Shown: in pieces, positions 57,680-64,000 of the stretch
Layout: every line of letters begins with the position of its first letter
How positions within the stretch are numbered: position 1 is the first letter of the stretch
Assembly: GCA_028023455.1 (NCBI GenBank)
Contig: JAQFVV010000445.1
Span: 186,001 to 250,000 of the forward strand
DNA: 64,000 bases
Reading direction: 5' to 3'
From: Epiperipatus broadwayi
Taxonomy: Eukaryota; Onychophora; Udeonychophora; Euonychophora; Peripatidae
Notes under the pieces: model-generated
The model's input: the letters and a program-made list of their open reading frames with translations, nothing else
Database searches by the model: none
Told to the model about the DNA's origin: nothing
Program-made: the position numbers and the translations under genes

Positions 57680-58665
57680 ATTATGGCTAAATTACAGCAA
57701 ATATTTATAGTTTTAATTAGCTGATTTGTTTATCTAGAATTTAATTATATTTTATACAATAATGTCATTTCCACCCACCTAATTATAAAATACCTTTAAT
57801 TTAAATTTCCTATATAATCTTAAAATTATATACATGAAGCACATATAAATATCACTTCAATATGTATATATAAAAGAAAGAAAAGATTTATGATATTGAT
57901 TTTTTTATAGTAAAAAAAATAAATGAAATAATATTAAAATAAATTAAAATGTAGAATAAGTTTTTATGTAATTAAAATAAGCTTTAGTAAATACCTAACT
58001 TAAATGTAATTAAGCACAAGTAATAGTGTATTAGATTTTATATGGAATGAAAAATAAGTCACTAATATCAGAAAAAAAAAAGATAAACCAAGCATTTATG
58101 TGACAGATGAATGTCAGATATTGTCTGGGTAATAAAATATACCTTTCAAAAAACAGTGATCAGGTAAAGTATAAAAGAAATGAAAATCAATTGCAGAGGA
58201 TCTTTTTTTATCTTTTTTTAAGACAAGAAAAGAAACACAAACAGACAAAATCTTAACCAAAGTATTCAACAAAATGAAGGAATCATGGGACAAATTGATA
58301 AGATTGATTTCATTACACCACCTTTTATTAAGATATTTTGCTTTTTTTAGATACATTAATTTGTATATATTATATTCTCATATTTTAATTTAAAAAAAAA
58401 ATCTAAAAATATAAGAATAATTGACAATGCAATGATGTCACATGTTGTCAATCCCCATCTTGATGGCCTAATTTATATATTCAGCTCTGGGAGATTACTT
58501 TGAAAGAATATTTTGAATAAATAAAACATCATGTTTCTGCAAAGTTTATTAATATTTATGATAATTTTTGCACAATTATTGTATAATAATTATTAAAAAT
58601 CAATAACATACATTATTATATTTGCACACACACACGCACACATTGGATTTATAAGTCTTTTTTTT
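57680..58665. other. AT-rich filler, no gene
   Basis: The minus ORF at 58114-58356 (80 codons) has no motif and lies in A-rich DNA; treated as chance. Confidence 0.45.
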
Positions 58666-58666
58666 G

Positions 58667-58692
58667 TTTTTATATATATATATATATATATA
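58667..58692. repeat. (TA)n microsatellite
   Basis: TA dinucleotides just upstream of a Penelope-like fragment. Confidence 0.9.
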
Positions 58693-58714
58693 ACATTAAT
58701 ACTAAAAAGAAAAA

Positions 58715-59420
58715 AGAGGATAGAATTGATAATTTCTCTTTTAATAGAGTAATTTTGCCTTACATTAGGGGGGTTACTGATAAAATCAGTAGAAGACTAT
58801 CTTGTTTTAATATAAAGACCACTTTTTCTACTGGCAAAAGAATTGGTGATTTTTTATATTTAAAGACAGAATACTTTTGGAACACCAAGGAGTTTATGAA
58901 ATTCCATGTTTCCAGTGCTCAAAAAGCTACGTGAGTCAGTCTAATAGATGAATTAATGTCAGAATTAAGGAACAAAAAAATGCTTTTCAACAAAAAATTA
59001 GCACATCAGTTTTTACTTCCCATTATTTAGAAACTGGTCACAAACCTAATTTTGACAATACAAAACTACTTGCTAATTTGGAAAGATATGATTTAAGAAC
59101 CATGAGAGAGTCAATTGAAATATTAAAGAGACCTACTGGTTTAAATAGAACTGATTAAGCACAACATATTCCAGCTATGTGGAAACCTCTTTTTTTATTT
59201 TTTATCCAATATTAACTTAAAATTAACAGGTAAAAATACTGAGGAAAATAAACATTTTGATAAGCCTCATATTGTGAATGCTGAACTGGAATCTCATTTC
59301 TCATCTCGCACACAGTCACGTTATTTGTTAAGATCTAATGGTTTTTCTTTCAAAAGTTAACCTTGAAAATGGCGGTTGCTATTCCATCAAAATATTGGTG
59401 CTCAATGGAAAATAAGACAT
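58715..59420 (+). pseudogene. Penelope-like element, GIY-YIG end
   Basis: Frame 1 gives VILPYIRGVTDKISRRL and FNIKTTFSTGKRIGDFL, the stretch between RT thumb and nuclease. After a frameshift near 58875 follows GVYEIPCFQCSKSYVSQSNR with RIKEQK, the GIY-YIG domain: the GVYEIPC strand, a second C, and YVSQ for the usual YVGQ. Then SVFTSHYLETGHKPNF, RESIEI and, at the end, IPAMWKPL. The nuclease nicks target DNA for PLE insertion. The copy has an internal stop after SNR and is 5'-truncated. The (TA)n tract at its left edge may mark the truncation point. Confidence 0.72.
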
Positions 59421-61610
59421 GGTATATCCCAAAAACTTATAATTTATCTATCTATATATAAAGTAATAATTTTCACTGTAATGTTAACAATGAAAATTAT
59501 GAGAGTAGGCATTTAGAAACTATTTGTTATCTTATATTTCTGTTAGAATATATTGGAATATCATAAAATAATTTTTTGATAGTTTATTAGATATTTATTT
59601 ACAAATATTTTAAATACAAATATCAGTGAAAAAGATTTAGTTTGTTTTTTTAAATCAATCTGCTCCTTCTGATCATTGAATAATAAAACTGTTCTTTGTT
59701 TTAATTAAGTTCTAATTTTTCAATATTTGTAAAGTTCAAATATAATTTTTTGGAAATACTATTGTTTATATTGCAAATTAAGAAAATTTTCTGATATAAA
59801 ATAATGATTTAACACTAAAATTAAAGTTTAAAGCTTGCATCCAGAAATAAACAATTAATCTGTCAGAAATCATGCTTTAAAAAGGGTTAAAAAGCCAGTA
59901 TTGTTGATAAAATAAAAATATGAGCTGTGTGGACATAGTACTTAAAAATCAATAGACAAAGAATGGTAACTATTATATAATATATCCTTCAAAAATGATG
60001 AAAACAGTGTAATATATTCTTTACAATACATGGTTAAACCAATCCTCCTTCACATGTCTGTTCATTTCAATATTTTCACAGTGTAGAAATCAAGTAGAAA
60101 GGACCCTAAATATAAATCTAAAATATAGTAAAATGTGAATTTAATGCTTTTATTATTGTAGAAAAATTTCCACCAACCATAACATTTATTTATTAGAAAA
60201 TAATACACCTATATAATAATATATTTAGAATAAAAGTAACTACAGAATAACATTGAATCTCTGACCATTTTAAGGAAAAAATGGATCAAACATTATGAAT
60301 TTAACAGACACAGGAAAGAAATCAAGAGCCCTATAATAGGTATTCAATTTTCTAATGCATGTGAACTAAAATAAACCAGGAAACTGACCAACATAAAATC
60401 ATAATGTGTAAATATGAGTCTGAGATAGAGATCCTAAACAGAAAATATTACCTATGTATATGTATATTCAAATTGAAACTTTATGTGTGTGTGTAAATAT
60501 TTATATTTGCTTTAGTGTTTATTTAGTTATTCAATGGTATCACATCTATATTTTTTTTATTCATAGATATGCATCAACAATTTATTTTGTTCTATTATTT
60601 ATTTCATTAATACTGTATGAGAAACATGACAAATTATTGTTTAAATATACAGAATTAATTAAGCTATGAAAAATATAAAATTATTTTGTTCTATTGTTAT
60701 AAACAGCTTCTCTATTACATAATGTTAACATGTATGTAAATAAATCATTTTTATATAGCGCGATGTTTATAAACTGTAATATTTAAAACAGCATGTAGTT
60801 ATTATACTGAGAAAAATGTTTTGTATTTTTTATATTAGAGACAAAAAAATATGTATGTTCTTTGAATCAGTAAAATTAATGACTTTGTAGTCATTATCAT
60901 GTTTAGTTGAGCCAGTTCTAGAAAAATCAAGGAGTTTATCATGAAGAAAAAGGGTTTGCCTATAGATATTTTTCCTTATAGAGGTTGCACCCTAGGTTCT
61001 ATGATAATAGCATATTTATTATAAGCAAATTATTTATAATATTTAGGGATGAACTCTCTCTTTGATTTGAACTGATTTTATGGAGAAAGATAGTCAGAAA
61101 ATAAGGTTGGTATTAGAGTTTAAAATAGATAAATTTAATGAAGACCCAATCAGATCATTATGACTAGTTAGGACATTCAAATTAAATATATCTAGTTCAA
61201 TCATTCAAAATACTCATTAACCATAGTGTGTAAAATCTGTGAACTTTAAAGATGAAGTACAAGTGAAACATGCAGATCCAAGTATATTTGGTCCCTTCAA
61301 TATGAGGCTCAATAAAATGGCCTATATATCCAATTATTATCAGTATGAACAATGTGGCAAATTAACTATTGCTTGAGAATGTAACTGATGTTCATAGATA
61401 GGGAATAATCATTGCTTTTATTTTAATAATGAAACATATAGAGAAAAATATGAGAACAGATTTGGGTATATATATATAATACAAATAAAATATTCATTAA
61501 TTAACTATTATAATAATAATAAAAATAATAAATTTAATGGTAATTAACTATTATATATAATCTTTCAATCTGCAAAGTACTTATTTAATTCCTTAATCAT
61601 CCTCAACTGC
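59421..61610. other. AT-rich filler, no gene
   Basis: The 71-codon ORF at 60454-60669 is hydrophobic (Ile/Phe/Tyr) because of base composition. A (TA)n patch lies near 61470. No motif seen. Confidence 0.45.
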
Positions 61611-61618
61611 CTTAAATT

Positions 61619-62615
61619 CAAAAAACATAATGGAAGCAAACATCATCAACTCAAATCTCATGAGTCACAAATTTTAATATTAGCAGCTTGACGATTAATT
61701 ATATTGATTTTATTCCTATTTATTAAAATTGTCTTCTTAATTTGTTATTTTATTATGGTTTCTCTCTTTATAAAGAATCTTAACACTTTCAATATCAACC
61801 TTAAATTTATATTTACATGTCCTTTCAAGATCCAAGAAAACTGAAGCAGTCATTAAATCATTACTATTTTTACTTTCTACACATCCATGCTCCTTTAATT
61901 TTTTTCAATACTACACCTTGATTCACATACATATGTGATAACATACATCCACAAAAAATTTGATACACAACATTACTTTTCTCCTTAACAGGTATGGCAT
62001 TTTTAGAATTATTCAGTAACTTATTAACATTATTTGTAAGACAAAATGAAATATTAAACACATTTATATATATATATCCTTAAAAATTTTATTTGAACAT
62101 TCGAAATATATAGAATAGATATCCATTTTTATTATCAATCTTCATCTCCTTTAAATAATTATAACTATTTCTAAATTGACATGAATTATTGTTAATTTGT
62201 TCAATCTTATAATCAACATCAAGCAATTCCTTGGCAAATATCTCAATATTTTTTTTAATTTATCACACTGGTAACAATATAATTTTTCATTATTAAACAA
62301 AAAAGATCTAAAACTTGTCACCTTATGCATAACTGGTACTTTTGATTTACAATTTATATACCTCTTTGTTTACAATGGTTTGATTTTTAATTTATAACTT
62401 AATATCCTAATATCTCTTGCAGTAATTAAATCCAAATACTTAATACTTTTGTCCTATTCCTTTTCAATAGTCCATTTCAAGCCATTCAAACTATTTAATT
62501 TCTCTACAAGCAAATTTATAGTATTGGTATTTTCACAGATAAAAATATTATCTATATATCTTTTGTAAATTTTAATATCTTTAAAAGCCTACATATCTAA
62601 AATACTACTCTCATA
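61619..62615 (-). pseudogene. Penelope-like element, inverted arm
   Basis: Minus strand from 62615 downward: KRYIDNIF (RT motif C with YVDD changed to YIDN, near 62550), NSLNGLKWTIEKE, and KYLDLIT. Then TNNVNKLLNNSKNAIPV and VVYQIFCGC, the start of GIY-YIG (open frame 62061-61870), and finally NDLMTASVFLDLERTCKY and INIINRQAANIKI near the end. It pairs base for base with the copy at 62698-63752. Both catalytic Asp positions of RT motif C are not kept, so this arm is dead. Confidence 0.7.
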
Positions 62616-62697
62616 GGTGGACATTATAAAATGATTAATGGTTGGCCTATGGATCTGGCTGCTATTGCATAAGTTTAGTAATTTTGTTTTGTCTACA
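62616..62697. other. 82-bp spacer between inverted Penelope-like arms
   Basis: The unpaired centre of the inverted pair. On the plus strand it still reads GWPMDLAAIA, resembling the RT motif B (GxPMGSPLSP) immediately upstream of the right arm, so it belongs to the plus-strand copy. The left arm therefore starts slightly further 3' in the element. Confidence 0.5.
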
Positions 62698-63752
62698 TAT
62701 GAGAGTAGTATTTTAAATGCACGTGCTTTTAAAGATATTAAAATTTACAAAAGATATGTGGATGATGTTTTTTGTTTGTGGAAATATCAATACTATAAAC
62801 TTTCATGTAGAAGAGTTAAATATTTTGAATGGCTTGAAATGGACTATTGAAAAGAAACAGAACAAAAGTATTAAGTGTTTGGATTTAATTATTACAATAG
62901 ATAATAGTATGTTATGTTATAAATTAATAATCAAACCATTGCAAAAAAGGGGGATTTATAAATTGTAAATCAAAAGAATTAATTATGCATAAGATGGCAA
63001 GTTTTAGATCTTTTTTGTTTCTTAATGAAAAATTATGACATTACCAGTGTGATAAATTAAAAAATATTGACATATTTGCCAAGAAACTGTTTGAAGTTGG
63101 TTATAAGATTGTACAAATTAACAATACTTTACATAAATTTAAAAAAAGTTATAATAATTTAAAGAAGTTGAAGCTTGACAATAAAAAATGATTATTTATT
63201 CCATATATTTCAAATTCTCAAGTGAATTTTTTTAAGTATATATATATATCAAATTCTCAAGTGAATTTTTTTAAGTATATATATATATAAAAAAGGATGT
63301 GTTTAAAGTTTCATTTTGTGTTACAAATAATGTTAACAAATTAGTGAATACTTCTAAAAATGTCATACCTGTCAAGCTGAAAAATAATATTGTGTATTAA
63401 ATGTTTTGTGGATGCATGTTATCATATACAGGTGAATCAAGGTGCAGCACTGAAAAACATTAAAGATGCTAGAATTGTTATGCAAGCATGTGAAAAGAAA
63501 AATAATAATGATTTAATGACTGCTTCAGTTTTTTTTTTGAATCATGAAAGAACATGTAAATATAAATTTAAGTCTGATATTGAAAGTGTTAAGCTTCTTC
63601 ACGAAGAGAAAAACCATAATAAAAGAAAATCTAAGGAAGCAATTTTAATAAATGGAAGTAAAATAAATATAATTAACAGACAAGCTGCTAACATTAAAAT
63701 TTGGGATTCAGGGGATTCTAGTTGATGGTGTTTGCTTCTTCTAGGTTTTTTT
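62698..63752 (+). pseudogene. Penelope-like element, direct arm with YVDD and GIY-YIG end
   Basis: Plus strand: IYKRYVDDVFCLW (RT motif C, YVDD at 62755-62766, both Asp intact), then GLKWTIEKKQNKSIKCLDLI and LCYKLIIKPLQKRGIY in overlapping frames. Then TNNVNKLVNTSKNVIPV (about 63325), MFCGC with the GIY-YIG Tyr region eroded, and a long open end (63390-63725) with ACEKKNNNDLMTAS, LNHERTCKYKFK, EKNHNKRKSKEAILIN and INIINRQAANIKIWDS. That end is the intact carboxy terminus of the nuclease region, ending at a TGA. The RT fingers and motif A are missing. Confidence 0.75.
63206..63288. repeat. Tandem duplication, ~41-bp unit
   Basis: TCAAATTCTCAAGTGAATTT with TTTTAAGTATATATATATA occurs twice in direct succession within the right Penelope-like arm. 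It is a recent slippage or unequal exchange that the left arm lacks. Confidence 0.85.
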
Positions 63753-64000
63753 TTAATTTAACCTTTCCAAAATGCAGCCTAATACCTCTCACATTTCAGC
63801 ATTTTCTGGTGTTTTTCTTTGTCTCACACATCAATGTAAAATATATGATAAAGTATTATTACTTATCAGAAAATAATAAATTTGACTTCGTTTGATAGAT
63901 GTTTTTGTTTACTACTGAAATAAATTTTAAATGTTCACATTTTGCTTCTATATATATTTAAAAAATGAGATCCCAATCAAAACAAAGATTTTACATGTCA

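Overview
This is AT-rich eukaryotic, almost certainly invertebrate metazoan, DNA (only about a quarter G+C by eye) and I find no host protein-coding gene I can defend. There are no operons, long clean ORFs or bacterial signals. What can be read is a dense layer of decayed mobile elements in AT-rich filler with (TA)n microsatellites. The mixture (Penelope-like elements, RTE- and L1-like LINEs, a hAT-type transposase, tRNA-derived SINEs, LTR remnants, many foldback elements) fits a large repeat-rich genome such as a mollusc or arachnid. The sequence alone does not name the species.

Layout: 0-5 kb has a Penelope-like endonuclease remnant (120-890), two tRNA SINEs (1.56 and 2.24 kb) and an antisense Ty3/gypsy-type protease fragment (4.2-4.9 kb). 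9.6-10.6 kb has a SINE and a near-perfect palindrome with arms of about 210 bp. 11.1-13.76 kb is the 5' part of an L1-like LINE (ORF1 with zinc knuckle, start of the endonuclease). 16.0 kb is the best tRNA-Gly SINE. 19.1-20.83 kb is an antisense hAT transposase pseudogene. 20.9-23.5 kb is a cluster of repeats carrying hammerhead-ribozyme motifs. 30.1-32.3 kb has a foldback element with a second hammerhead type, then the 3' end of an L1-like ORF2 with one stop. 32.3-35 kb has a foldback and two Penelope-like copies in head-to-head inversion. 37.48-38.72 kb is a young 5'-truncated RTE-type LINE with a 12-bp target-site duplication. 46.5 kb is a SINE. 47.4-48.4 and 50.97-52.09 kb are elements bounded by inverted repeats. 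53.86-54.71 kb is a tandem repeat. 56.2-56.8 kb is a coiled-coil, gag-like remnant. 57.09-57.67 kb is a solo LTR with a 5-bp duplication. 58.7-59.4 kb and 61.6-63.75 kb are further Penelope-like copies, the last a 1-kb inverted pair.

The most interesting system is the hammerhead set. Six sites of 53-55 nt fold as type I hammerheads. Each has the CUGANGA and GAAA core (one has lost the G of GAAA), a stem II hairpin, a short stem III, and a two-part stem I with an internal loop. They belong to two sequence families. In one, helices are kept by compensating changes and two copies lie in tandem 481 bp apart; this resembles animal retrozymes or Penelope pLTRs, small elements that circularise through the ribozyme and are thought to borrow Penelope reverse transcriptase. 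Penelope-like RT/GIY-YIG remnants occur at four places in the same window. The functional link between the two is inference.
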